Origin: Corynebacterium sp. p3-SID1056
GTDB taxonomy: Bacteria > Actinomycetota > Actinomycetes > Mycobacteriales > Mycobacteriaceae
Length of the DNA stretch: 64,000 nucleotides
Direction of reading: 5' to 3'
Assembly: GCF_025152525.1 (NCBI RefSeq)
Contig: NZ_JALXXL010000004.1
Location: forward strand, 1-64,000
The notes under the pieces are model-generated. The model did no database searches, was not told the DNA's origin, and was given only the letters and a program-made list of their open reading frames with translations. The position numbers and the translations under genes are program-made. This document shows positions 35,561 to 44,055 of this stretch, piece by piece. Positions within the stretch are counted from its first letter, which is position 1; each line of letters begins with the position of its first letter.

Positions 35561-36361
35561 TTACTTTCGTTTCCAGTTCACTTCGTCGTAGCCTTCGACG
35601 CGTATTGCAGCCATCATGCTCTCGGTTGTGGCACCTTCGTTGGCGAGGTCCCGCCAAATTCCCCTGGGGTTGATCTTATGGGCTGGGCGATTAAGCGACT
35701 CAACTGATTTCGCGTCGATTTCTTCCGCTCGGTGAGATTCTGGATGCCGAGTTAGGATTCCAGAGATCTCGACCTCTTGTCGCAAGTGGCTACGGACCTC
35801 TTCGTCTAGATCTTCCTTGAAATTAACCTTGACTTCGTTGCCGGATAACGACTCCCGCAACTTTGCAACCAAACCTCTCTGGGTTACGTGGTAACTGTAT
35901 AGCTCGCCAATGACAGAGCCGATGGTGATGGCGGTTCTGTCAAGCGTCTCATTCACCGCAGAAATCAACTCCGGATCTAGAGGGGTTCTTGTCGATTGAT
36001 TCGATTGTAATAGTTCAACTGATTCCACCCCAGCGCGTTTCGACAGTTGTGCCAAATCGCGGACAATCTTAGCCTCTCTAGAGGTCCAGCCAGATGGCAT
36101 TGTCCTCTGTGAGCGGATGTGCTCTATGCCAGTCGATATACGAGCGGAGAGGTGGCCGGAAACTAGGACTCCGGTGACCGAGCTTCCTTCTTCCAGTTTC
36201 CCCATTTTGATTGGAGAACCCTCTGGGCTGAGACCTGCGACCAGCTTCCGCAAAAGATCTAAGCCTCTTATTACGGTCGTGGCGTCGATAGAGTTAAGAT
36301 CTCCATTCAACTTTAAATCCAAGCTCAAATCGTTAGATACTGCTTTGTGGTTCATGCTCAC
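35561..36361 (-). CDS. Unrecognised 266-aa protein, partner of PIN-domain protein
   Basis: No family recognised. It is cytoplasmic (no signal or membrane segment), charged and mostly helical by appearance, with a Gly-rich central part (LEEGSSVTGVLVSGHLSARI, about 56-75). The C-terminal ~35 residues (NPRGIWRDLANEGATTESM) resemble a small helical tail. Much longer than classical VapB antitoxins (about 70-90 aa) and lacks an obvious ribbon-helix-helix or AbrB motif. First gene of the two-gene unit; lower GC than the surrounding chromosome, so probably acquired. A ribosome site (AAAGGAGGTG) sits close before the ATG. Confidence 0.7.
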   Translation of the reverse strand: MSMNHKAVSNDLSLDLKLNGDLNSIDATTVIRGLDLLRKLVAGLSPEGSPIKMGKLEEGSSVTGVLVSGHLSARISTGIEHIRSQRTMPSGWTSREAKIVRDLAQLSKRAGVESVELLQSNQSTRTPLDPELISAVNETLDRTAITIGSVIGELYSYHVTQRGLVAKLRESLSGNEVKVNFKEDLDEEVRSHLRQEVEISGILTRHPESHRAEEIDAKSVESLNRPAHKINPRGIWRDLANEGATTESMMAAIRVEGYDEVNWKRK

Positions 36362-36442
36362 CTCCTTTGGTCACTGACTGCCGACTATATAGTGGCTAGC
36401 TGACATTCACTTCATGAAGAATCGAACGCATGGGCGAATCTG

Positions 36443-36646
36443 TTGAATATGTCTAAGTTAGATATTATCCCTTATCGGCGGCATACTGCGGATCAATTCG
36501 TTTCATTCCTCCACTTAGAGTTTGGCTCGAGCTTTTTACATTGTGGGTACAGGAATGACGCGGAGGTTTTTGAAGATCTTAAACAGAACCGATGTCTCGG
36601 GAAACAAAAATCGAGGCACCGGTTTGTCGTGTATGTCGCGACATAG
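36443..36646 (+). CDS. Short open frame, probably a truncated remnant
   Basis: 67 codons. Only the first ~50 (PYRRHTADQFVSFLHLEFG) look protein-like; the last 16 or so run into the IS-end-like sequence starting at 36601, so the frame is probably cut by a mobile element. No Shine-Dalgarno. Low confidence that it is expressed. Confidence 0.2.
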   Translation: MNMSKLDIIPYRRHTADQFVSFLHLEFGSSFLHCGYRNDAEVFEDLKQNRCLGKQKSRHRFVVYVAT

Positions 36647-36652
36647 TTGACA
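36601..36652 (+). repeat. IS-end-like repeat, copy A
   Basis: 52 bp with about 44 matches to 36909-36960. It ends in GTCGCGACATAGTTGACA, the exact inverse of TGTCAACTATGTCGCGAC at 36956-36973. The preceding GAGGCACCGG part pairs with an inverse in copy B as a terminator-like stem. Together this looks like the right end of an insertion element. IS481-type ends are my recollection, not verified. The rest of the element is missing. Confidence 0.55.
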
Positions 36653-36908
36653 CCAACCAGCCACCGCGTGGCGCAAAGCCAGTCGGGGATCAGTCAGGCA
36701 AGACACCAGGCGGCCTTAGCAGCTTGCAGCGCACGATTCGACACATGGCGAGCGCCTGAGGCCCCGCCACCGGCGCATGATCGCATCCCGCGCAAGCGTC
36801 AGCGAAACCTGCACCGAGCACTACATGACACACCCCGCAGTTACCCCAAAAACCATCCTGGCGAAAAGGCCACCCCCCACTGGCCTAAAACAAAACCGGC
36901 ACCTCGGA

Positions 36909-36973
36909 GAAACAAAAACCGAGGCACCGGTTTGTCCACCATGTCGCGACTGAGTTGTCAACTATGTCGCGAC
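36909..36973 (+). repeat. IS-end-like repeat, copy B, followed by an oppositely oriented end
   Basis: The right-end copy (36909-36960, ending GACTGAGTTGTCA) is directly followed by the left-end motif TGTCAACTATGTCGCGAC at 36956-36973, overlapping by five bases. CCTCGG (36902-36907) and CCGAGG (36919-36924) form a hairpin. The 256 bp between copies A and B (36653-36908) contain no gene I can support, and no complete transposase remains. Confidence 0.55.
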
Positions 36974-36984
36974 TGATGACAACA

Positions 36985-37032
36985 GTGTCCCCGACAGTGT
37001 CCCCGACAGTGTCCCCGACAGTGTCCCCGACA
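36985..37032. repeat. Four tandem 12-bp copies of the tRNA-Arg acceptor end
   Basis: GTGTCCCCGACA is repeated exactly four times (starting 36985, 36997, 37009, 37021). The last copy is the true 3' end of the tRNA gene, so three extra copies lie in its 3' trailer. Probably slippage or repeated integration/excision at the tRNA end. Confidence 0.85.
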
Positions 37033-37095
37033 GGACTCGAACCTGCGACCTTCGGTACCGGAAACCGATGCTCTAATCCACTGAGCTACGGAGAC
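37022..37095 (-). tRNA. tRNA-Arg(CCG)
   Basis: Cloverleaf on the minus strand: acceptor GTCTCCG pairs with CGGGGAC; D arm GCTC...GAGC; anticodon stem TCGGT/ACCGA with loop TTCCGGT, giving anticodon CCG (Arg, codon CGG); T arm with GGTTCGAGTCC. Discriminator A at 37022, CCA not encoded. The 3' end faces the accessory island, as expected when an element integrates in a tRNA 3' end. Confidence 0.92.
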
Positions 37096-37340
37096 ATCGT
37101 TGCACTTCTTCCGCGGAAGTGTCCGCATGTGAAGACAACAGGATAGAGCGTAGCACCCGCCGGTGGTGGGGAGTTAATCGGTGTGTAGGTGGCGTCGAGA
37201 AGCGAGCGTGGCGCGGGGGAGTCCGGGAGTTCCTAGACACATCCATGGGTTGGGCCAGGGAGTTTTCACGGATTTGCAGGGCTGGTATCGCATGATGATT
37301 GTGCGCCTTTGAGGAGGCGTGACACGGGAAACAATGACAG

Positions 37341-37378
37341 CAAAGTGGCCGGTACCAAACTCGGTACCGGCCACTTTG
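37341..37378. terminator. Strong hairpin after lutC
   Basis: Perfect 16-bp arms CAAAGTGGCCGGTACC (37341-37356) and its inverse (37363-37378) around a six-base loop, 12 bp beyond the lutC stop. It lacks a long T run on the minus strand, so it is either an atypical terminator or an mRNA 3'-end stabiliser. The 245 bp from the tRNA to this hairpin (37096-37340) shows no gene. Confidence 0.65.
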
Positions 37379-37389
37379 TGTGTGCAGTA

Positions 37390-38043
37390 TTAGTGGACGA
37401 CCATCACGATCAAATCGCGGGGGCCGTGCACGCCCTCGACGCGGACCAGCTCGATGTCGGAGGTCGCGGAACCACCGGAAATCATGGTGGCCGGCTTCTC
37501 CGGATCGATGCGGCTGATCATCTCAGGCACGCCGTAGACCAGGGAATCCGGGCGCACGATCACCACGTGGCGATCGGGCACGAGCGACAGCGCGCGGCGG
37601 CCGCACACATCACCGGACTCGAGCACGATTGAGCCCGTCTGGGCGGAGGTCACCTTGGAGTCGGTGACGACGGCACCGACGTCGCCAAGCTCGCGCGGGT
37701 CTGCGGCCGGGTCATCGGCGCGGGAGGAGCCGTCGAACTCGGCGAAGAGCGACTCGTCCAGACCGGGGGCGTAGACGATGTCCTTGGCGCCGCGCTCGGC
37801 GAGGATCTTGGCAATGTTGCTTGCCAGATCCGCCTCGGAGGTCTCCACCACGGTGGCCTTGTAGTCCAGCAGGCGATCGACGAGGATCTCGCGCAGTTGC
37901 TCAGGGGTGTGGTCCGAGGAGGTGTTGTACTCGCGGACCGGCTCGACGTAGGCGGGCGCGTTGGAGAGCTTCTGCGCATTGCGGATGCGGGTCAGGATCT
38001 CCTTCTTCGCGTCCGCGTTACGGGAGGAAACATTGGCTGCCAT
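37390..38043 (-). CDS. lutC: Lactate utilisation protein C (LUD domain)
   Basis: 217 aa LUD-domain (YkgG/LutC) protein, third component of the LutABC complex that oxidises L-lactate to pyruvate. Conserved stretches: APGLDESLFAEFDG, AVVTDSKVTSAQTGSIVL and ALSLVPDRHVVIV. It starts two bases after the lutB stop. It closes the lldP-lutA-lutB-lutC operon. Confidence 0.93.
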   Translation of the reverse strand: MAANVSSRNADAKKEILTRIRNAQKLSNAPAYVEPVREYNTSSDHTPEQLREILVDRLLDYKATVVETSEADLASNIAKILAERGAKDIVYAPGLDESLFAEFDGSSRADDPAADPRELGDVGAVVTDSKVTSAQTGSIVLESGDVCGRRALSLVPDRHVVIVRPDSLVYGVPEMISRIDPEKPATMISGGSATSDIELVRVEGVHGPRDLIVMVVH

Positions 38044-38045
38044 GA

Positions 38046-39614
38046 TTACTTATCCTCTCCGGTGTTTGGGTCGACAAAGTCGGTCTTGTTGGCCTCGGAA
38101 TCGCGGCCGGGTACGCCGCGCTTGCGCTCTGCGGCGAGCAGGTCGCGCGCTTCATCCGTCTCCCACCACTGGCGGAAGGACTTCTTCGGCGGGACTGCAA
38201 CGTCGCGGTAGTCGGTCCAGCCATTGATCGGCGCAGGCATCGAGGAGATCTCGCCCTTGAAGCCGCCAAGTACGCGGCCGAGCGCGACCATGCGCACTGC
38301 CTTGTCCCAGAGCTTCGGCTTGCCCCACATCATGGCGATCAGGCCGAAGGCCTTGGATTCGAGCGGCGGGTTGTGCTGCTCCACCTTCTGGTGGCGCATC
38401 TCCAACAGGATGTCGGTGATCGGGATCTTCACCGGGCACACCTCGTTGCAGCGCCCGCACAGCGAAGAGGCGTACGGCAGCGAGGAGTTCGGGTCGTTGA
38501 GGTCCTCCATGCCCGTCAGCTGCGGGGTGAGGATCGCACCGATCGGGCCCGGGTAGGTCGAACCGTAGGAGTGGCCGCCGGCGCGCTCGTAGACCGGGCA
38601 TACGTTCAGACAGGCCGAGCAGCGAATGCACTTGAGCGCTTCGCGGCCGATCTCGTTCGACAGTGCGGCGGTACGGCCGTTATCCAGCAGGACGATGTGG
38701 AAGTTCTGTGGGCCATCGCCCTCGGTGACACCGGACCACAGGGAGGTGTACGGGTTCATGCGCTCACCGGTGGAGGAGCGCGGCAGCAGCTGCAGGAAGA
38801 CCTCCAGGTCCTGGAAGGTGGGCAGCAGCTTCTCAATGCCCATGACAGAAATCAGGGTCTCCGGCATGGTCAGGCACATGCGCCCGTTGCCCTCGGATTC
38901 CACGATGGACACCGTGCCGGTCTCCGCGACACCGAAGTTCACGCCCGAGATGGCCACCTTCGCCTTCATGAACTGCTCGCGCAGGTACTGGCGGGCAGCC
39001 TCGGCTAGCTCGGCCGGGTCGGTGGTCAACGACTCGTCCGTGTTCGGCATCTTGTCGACGAAGATATTGCGGATCTCGGAGCGGTTGCGGTGAATCGCCG
39101 GCACCAGAATGTGGGAGGGGAAGTCCTCGCCCAGCTGCACGATCAGCTCGGCCAGGTCGGTCTCCTGCGCGGTGATGCCGCGCTTTTCCAGCTCCTCGTT
39201 CAGTGCGATTTCCTGGGTGGCCATCGACTTGATCTTGACCACGTCGGTCTCGCCGGTCTCCTCGATGAGTCCTGCGATGATCTCGTTGGCCTCTTTCGCG
39301 TCGCGCGCCCAGTGGACATGGCCACCGCGGGCGGTGACGTTGCGCTCGAACTCCTCGAGCAGCTCGGGCATCCGCGCGCCGACGTCTTGCTTGATCGAGG
39401 AGCCGGCGTTGCGCAGCTGCTGCCAGTCATCCAGCTCGTCGACAACGTTCTGGCGCTTCACGCGAATCGCAGTGGTGGCGTAATTCAGGTTGCGGCGCTT
39501 GGTGACGTTGTCGAGCTCGTGGTGTGCAGCCTTTTGGAACTTCTCGCTGCCACGCAGATGGTTCGGGCCCTTCGCGTGGGGCGGCATTTGGGGTTTACCG
39601 AGTGCGACTTTCAC
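38046..39614 (-). CDS. lutB: Lactate utilisation protein B (iron-sulfur)
   Basis: 522 aa. LUD-type N-terminal part, then two 4Fe-4S motifs: CIRCSACLNVCPVYE (about 333-347) and CGRCNEVCPVKIP (about 385-397). This is the electron-transferring subunit of LutABC. GTG start overlapping the lutA stop by four bases (GTGA), with GGAGAG upstream. The length is somewhat above the usual 470-490 aa because of an N-terminal extension (GKPQMPPHAKGPNHLRGS). Confidence 0.93.
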   Translation of the reverse strand: MKVALGKPQMPPHAKGPNHLRGSEKFQKAAHHELDNVTKRRNLNYATTAIRVKRQNVVDELDDWQQLRNAGSSIKQDVGARMPELLEEFERNVTARGGHVHWARDAKEANEIIAGLIEETGETDVVKIKSMATQEIALNEELEKRGITAQETDLAELIVQLGEDFPSHILVPAIHRNRSEIRNIFVDKMPNTDESLTTDPAELAEAARQYLREQFMKAKVAISGVNFGVAETGTVSIVESEGNGRMCLTMPETLISVMGIEKLLPTFQDLEVFLQLLPRSSTGERMNPYTSLWSGVTEGDGPQNFHIVLLDNGRTAALSNEIGREALKCIRCSACLNVCPVYERAGGHSYGSTYPGPIGAILTPQLTGMEDLNDPNSSLPYASSLCGRCNEVCPVKIPITDILLEMRHQKVEQHNPPLESKAFGLIAMMWGKPKLWDKAVRMVALGRVLGGFKGEISSMPAPINGWTDYRDVAVPPKKSFRQWWETDEARDLLAAERKRGVPGRDSEANKTDFVDPNTGEDK

Positions 39615-40396
39615 AGCATGCTCTCCTTCGAGTAGGCGGCTGATTCAGGGGTCCACGGGTTCGCCTTGGTGGAGGCGAGGATTTCAGCCATGTGCAGGGC
39701 ACGCACACCCGTGTGCTGGCGGCTCATGGCGCCAGCGATGTTCATCAGGCAGGAAGAGTCACCGGCGGTGACGTACTCCGCCTTCGTGTCCTTGATGTGG
39801 CGGGCCTTGTCAGAGACCATCGCCGCGGAAACCTCGGACATCTTCAGTGCGAAAGTGCCGCCGAATCCGCAGCATTCCTCGCGGTTGGGCAGCTCCACCA
39901 GTTCGAGGCCTTCGACTGCGCGCAGCAGCTTGTAGGGGCGCTCGCCGACCTCCAAGAAGCGGCGCGAGTGGCAGGACTCGTGGTAGGTCACGCGGTGGGG
40001 GAAGAACGCTCCGACATCCTCGGTGCCTGCGACATCGATGATGAACTCGGAGAGCTCGTAGGTTTTCTTGGCGGCCTGCTTCGCGCCGTCGACAAGCGCG
40101 GCGCTGCCGTAACGGTCGGCGATAGAGACGTGCTGTTCGCGCACGGCACCCGCGCACGAACCGGACGGGGCCACCACGTAATCGATGGAGGGGTCGGCAA
40201 AGGCGTCGACGTAGGACTCGATGATGGGCACGGCCTGCTTCTGGTAGCCAGTGTTGACATGCATCTGGCCGCAGCACGTCTGGCCTTCGGGGAATACGAC
40301 CTCGTAGCCGAGACGGGACAACACAAGTGCGGAAGCCTTGTGCGCGTCAGGGAAAAGAGCGTCGCCGATACAAGTAGAAAACAGTGCTACTCGCAA
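39611..40396 (-). CDS. lutA: Lactate utilisation protein A (Fe-S oxidoreductase)
   Basis: 261 aa with the two CCG-type motifs of LutA/GlpC subunits: QTCCGQMHVN and REECCGFGGTFA, which bind an unusual Fe-S cluster. The likely start is TTG at 40396 (LRVALFSTC): AAGGAG lies six bases before it. The ATG 18 codons upstream has no ribosome site. First lut gene, 62 bp after the lactate permease. Confidence 0.9.
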   Translation of the reverse strand: MRVALFSTCIGDALFPDAHKASALVLSRLGYEVVFPEGQTCCGQMHVNTGYQKQAVPIIESYVDAFADPSIDYVVAPSGSCAGAVREQHVSIADRYGSAALVDGAKQAAKKTYELSEFIIDVAGTEDVGAFFPHRVTYHESCHSRRFLEVGERPYKLLRAVEGLELVELPNREECCGFGGTFALKMSEVSAAMVSDKARHIKDTKAEYVTAGDSSCLMNIAGAMSRQHTGVRALHMAEILASTKANPWTPESAAYSKESML

Positions 40397-40458
40397 TGTG
40401 GACTCCTTATTGTGAATTGCTAGTGACGGATTGCTCCGACAACCGGGCACTACCTTAA

Positions 40459-42132
40459 CTAGTTTACGACCGGTGCCATGAAGCTGAGAATGTTGGTCTG
40501 CAGGAAGACCATGATGCAGACGGCGAGCAAGAAGACGAAGGAATAACCGACGACCCGCTTGAAGATCTCGGACTCCTTACCCTCCATATCTACCGCCGTT
40601 GCGGCAATCGCGAGCGACTGCGGCGAGATCATCTTGCCCACGACACCACCGGTGGTGTTGGCCGCAAGCATGAGATCCGGGTTGAGATTCAGCTGCTGGG
40701 CTGCGGTGACCTGCAGGTTGCCGAACAGGGCGTTGGCAGAGGTATCCGAGCCGGTCACGGCAACGCCGACCCAGCCCAAAATGGGGGCAGTGAAGGCGAA
40801 GAAGCCGCCGAGGTTGGCAAAGAACTCGCCGATGGTCACGGTCTGGCCCGAGTAGTTCATCACGTAGGCCAGCGCAAGCACGAGGAAGATCGTGGCTGCG
40901 GACCAACGCATGCGGTACATCGTGTCGGTCAGCTCCTTGCCCACCTGGCCCCAGGTCAGTGTGTAGCGGCCGTTCTCGTCGAAGATGATGTAGAACAGCG
41001 CCACCAACAGGCCAGAGATGACCAGCAGCGTGCCCGGGTTGTTGATGTAGGCGAAGGAGTAGTCGGCGCTGACTTCGGCGCCGCTGGCGTCGAGAAGCGA
41101 GCCCTGCGGCAGAGCCGGCCAAGCGAACTCGAGCTTGAAGGAGTTGAGCCACTCGGGGATGGTGCTGCCCAGGTTGGCCACGCCGAAGATCACCACGACG
41201 ACGGCGTAGGGCATGAGCGCCATCCACACGCGGTGGCCCGGAAGCTCCGCGGTATCGGTGTGGGGAGACAGTTCGAGGCGCTCGCGCATCTCCGCGACAC
41301 CCTTCGGCTGCCAGAAACGCAGCAGCGCAAAGGCGGCGCCGAGTGCGACGATGCACGCGACGACGTCGGTGAGCTGGTAGGCGAAGTAGTGGGACGTTGC
41401 CCACTTAGCAATGCCGAAGGTCAGCCCGACGACGAAGGCCGCCGGTGCGGTCTCGCGCATGCCGCGCTTGCCGTCGATGATGGCGGCGATGATGAAGGGG
41501 ATGAAAAACGCGAGCAGCGGCGTCATGTTACCGATGATCGCGGCGATGTTTTCGGTCTGCTCCACGGTGCGGCCGCCGACCTCACCTGCGGTGGTAATCG
41601 GAATGCCGACCGCGCCGAACGCGACGGGTGCCGTGTTGGCGATGAGCACGATCGTCGCGGCCTTCAGCGGCGTAATGCCGAGGGCGAGGATCATCGTGGC
41701 GGTAATGGCCACCGGTGCGCCGAAGCCGGCAAGGGCTTCAAGCAGGCCGCCGAAGCAGAACGCGATGAGGATGGCCTGGATGCGCACGTCGCCGTGCCCC
41801 ATCTTGTCAAAGACCAGGCGCAGGTCTTCGAAGCGGCCCGAGGCGACCGTGATTTGGTAGAACCAGATCGCGGTGAGGATGACAAAGACAATGGGGAAGA
41901 GGCCGAACAAGCCGCCGCGGAACGCGGAGGAGATGGCCATCCCCACTGGCATGTTGAAGCCGAAGACGGCCACCAAAATTGCTGCGCCGAGGGCGACGAG
42001 GCCAGAGAGGTGTGCGCTGGCTTTGACGCCGAGCAGCATGACGAAGAAGGTCAACAGGGGCAGCGTGGACACGAGCGCCGAGAGGCCGACGCTCCCGCCG
42101 ATCGCGTCAGTGAAGACTTGGAATTGATCCAT
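40459..42132 (-). CDS. lldP: L-lactate permease
   Basis: 557 aa LctP-family lactate transporter with about twelve hydrophobic segments. Features: GGLLEALAGFGAPVAI and GSDTSANALFGNLQV, both typical of LctP, and the QSLAIAATAVDMEGKESEIFK C-terminal region. It imports lactate for LutABC. The ATG at 42132 (MDQFQV) has AAGGA nearby; earlier ATGs do not. No known regulator (GntR-type LldR) is nearby. The 230 bp upstream shared with argS probably contains the promoter. Confidence 0.93.
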   Translation of the reverse strand: MDQFQVFTDAIGGSVGLSALVSTLPLLTFFVMLLGVKASAHLSGLVALGAAILVAVFGFNMPVGMAISSAFRGGLFGLFPIVFVILTAIWFYQITVASGRFEDLRLVFDKMGHGDVRIQAILIAFCFGGLLEALAGFGAPVAITATMILALGITPLKAATIVLIANTAPVAFGAVGIPITTAGEVGGRTVEQTENIAAIIGNMTPLLAFFIPFIIAAIIDGKRGMRETAPAAFVVGLTFGIAKWATSHYFAYQLTDVVACIVALGAAFALLRFWQPKGVAEMRERLELSPHTDTAELPGHRVWMALMPYAVVVVIFGVANLGSTIPEWLNSFKLEFAWPALPQGSLLDASGAEVSADYSFAYINNPGTLLVISGLLVALFYIIFDENGRYTLTWGQVGKELTDTMYRMRWSAATIFLVLALAYVMNYSGQTVTIGEFFANLGGFFAFTAPILGWVGVAVTGSDTSANALFGNLQVTAAQQLNLNPDLMLAANTTGGVVGKMISPQSLAIAATAVDMEGKESEIFKRVVGYSFVFLLAVCIMVFLQTNILSFMAPVVN

Positions 42133-42350
42133 ATTTGCAGTCCTTGGTTGGAGAAAAGAATGGCGAAAAGGCACACGAGTACAGCCTGTGTATGCGCCGT
42201 CATTCTAAAGGTATTATGACATGTAGTTAACGGTATTCGCAGGAAGAACCCGGACAAAGTGCATCACAGATGTAGCGAATCTGACCTGCGGAAATCAGCG
42301 TGGCGGGGGTGGCAGACGAGTGTGGGTGGGGGAGCGCACGCGCGGTGAAT

Positions 42351-42364
42351 TAGACTTGCTCCCC
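42351..42364 (+). promoter_or_regulatory. -10 element giving a likely leaderless argS
   Basis: TAGACT at 42351-42356 lies eight bases upstream of the argS ATG (42365). There is no Shine-Dalgarno sequence, so the mRNA probably begins at or within a base or two of the start codon. Confidence 0.5.
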
Positions 42365-44026
42365 ATGACGCCAGCAGATCTTTCACAGCTCATTAGGCAA
42401 GCAGCCGTTTCCGTACTTACCGCGCACGACCTCGACGCCTCCGTGGTGCCGGAGACCGTGACCGTGGAGCGGCCGCGCAACCCGGAGCACGGGGACTACG
42501 CCACCAACGTTGCGTTGCAGGTGGCCAAGAAGGCGGGCACGAACCCGCGCGAGCTGGCGGGCTGGCTCGCCGACGCGCTCGCCGCCGACGCGGCGATCGA
42601 CACCGCCGAGGTTGCCGGGCCCGGCTTCCTCAACCTGCGCCTGGCCTCTGCCGCGCAGGGCCAGCTGGTGGGCGAGATCCTCGCTGCCGGGACTTCTTAC
42701 GGCGGCTCCAAGCGCTACGACGGGCAGAAGGTCAACCTCGAGTTCGTCTCGGCCAACCCCACCGGCCCGATCCACCTGGGCGGCACCCGCTGGGCGGCCG
42801 TGGGCGACTCGCTCGGGCGCGTGCTGGAGGCCTCCGGCGCTGAAGTGACCCGTGAGTACTACTTCAACGACCACGGCGGGCAGATCGACCGTTTCGCTCG
42901 CTCCCTGGTGGCCGCGGCGAAGGGCGAGCCGACTCCCGAGGACGGCTACGGTGGGGAATACATTAAGGAGATCGCGGGCGCGGTCGTCGAAAAGCATTCG
43001 GATGCGCTTGCGGGGAGCGACGAGGAGGTCCAGGAGACCTTCCGCGCTGCCGGCGTGGAGATGATGTTTGCGCAGATCAAGCAGTCGTTGCACGAGTTCG
43101 GCGTGGATTTCGACGTCTTCTTCCACGAGAACTCCCTGTTCGAATCGGGCGCGGTGGATGCAGCGATCCAGACGCTGAAGGACAACGGCAACCTCTACGA
43201 GTCCGAGGGTGCCTGGTGGCTGCGCTCGAGCGACTTTGGCGACGACAAGGACCGCGTGGTGCTCAAGTCTGACGGCAATGCGGCCTACATTGCCGGTGAC
43301 ATCGCGTATGTGGCCGACAAGTTCGACCGCGGCCACAACCTGGCCATCTACATGCTGGGTGCGGATCACCACGGCTACATCGCGCGTCTGCGCGCTTCCG
43401 CACAGGCGCTGGGCTACGACCCGCAAGCGGTCGAGGTGCTCATCGGCCAGATGGTCAACCTGGTGCGCGAGGGCAAGCCGGTGAAGATGTCGAAGCGCGC
43501 CGGCACGATCATCACCCTCGACGACCTGGTGGATGCGATCGGCGTCGACGGAGCGCGCTACTCGCTCGTGCGCTCCTCGGTGGATTCCAGCCTGGATATC
43601 GACCTGGACCTGTGGACCAAGCAGTCGAGTGACAACCCTGTCTACTACGTGCAGTACGGGCACGCACGCCTGTGCTCGCTGGCGCGCAACGCCGAGACCG
43701 TGGGCCTGGACAGCGCCGAATTCGAGGGTGTGGACTACTCCCTGCTTGAGCACGAAAAGGAGGGCGACCTGATCCGCACGCTCGGCGAGTTCCCGGCCGT
43801 GGTCAAGGCCGCCGCCGAGCTGCGCGAGCCGCACCGCGTCGCCCGCTACGCAGAGGAGCTGGCCAGCGCCTTCCACAAGTTCTACGACTCCTGCCAGGTG
43901 CTGCCGAAGGCTGACGAGGAGGTCGCGCCGATCCACCGCGCGCGCTTCGCGCTGGCGATGGCCACCCGACAGGTGCTCGCCAACGCCCTTTCCATGGTCG
44001 GGGTGTCGGCCCCGGAGCGGATGTAG
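42365..44026 (+). CDS. argS: Arginyl-tRNA synthetase
   Basis: 553 aa class I synthetase that charges tRNA-Arg. The HIGH-type motif is in [18 protein letters not shown] (about 132-149), the KMSK-type motif in [13 protein letters not shown] (about 375), and the C-terminal DALR anticodon-binding domain ends [11 protein letters not shown]. First gene of an argS-lysA pair, a known corynebacterial arrangement; lysA begins 29 bp later. Confidence 0.96.
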   Translation: MTPADLSQLIRQAAVSVLTAHDLDASVVPETVTVERPRNPEHGDYATNVALQVAKKAGTNPRELAGWLADALAADAAIDTAEVAGPGFLNLRLASAAQGQLVGEILAAGTSYGGSKRYDGQKVNLEFVSANPTGPIHLGGTRWAAVGDSLGRVLEASGAEVTREYYFNDHGGQIDRFARSLVAAAKGEPTPEDGYGGEYIKEIAGAVVEKHSDALAGSDEEVQETFRAAGVEMMFAQIKQSLHEFGVDFDVFFHENSLFESGAVDAAIQTLKDNGNLYESEGAWWLRSSDFGDDKDRVVLKSDGNAAYIAGDIAYVADKFDRGHNLAIYMLGADHHGYIARLRASAQALGYDPQAVEVLIGQMVNLVREGKPVKMSKRAGTIITLDDLVDAIGVDGARYSLVRSSVDSSLDIDLDLWTKQSSDNPVYYVQYGHARLCSLARNAETVGLDSAEFEGVDYSLLEHEKEGDLIRTLGEFPAVVKAAAELREPHRVARYAEELASAFHKFYDSCQVLPKADEEVAPIHRARFALAMATRQVLANALSMVGVSAPERM

Positions 44027-44055
44027 TTTTCTCCCAAGGAGGGGTTCTTCACTCT

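Noticed and set aside
36647..36976. 109-codon plus-strand frame across the IS-end-like copies
   Set aside because: Its translation is Pro/Arg-rich without a transposase motif, and it reads through the repeat and hairpin sequences.
36985..37032. CRISPR-like array
   Set aside because: The 12-bp units are directly adjacent with no spacers and derive from the tRNA end; no cas genes are present.
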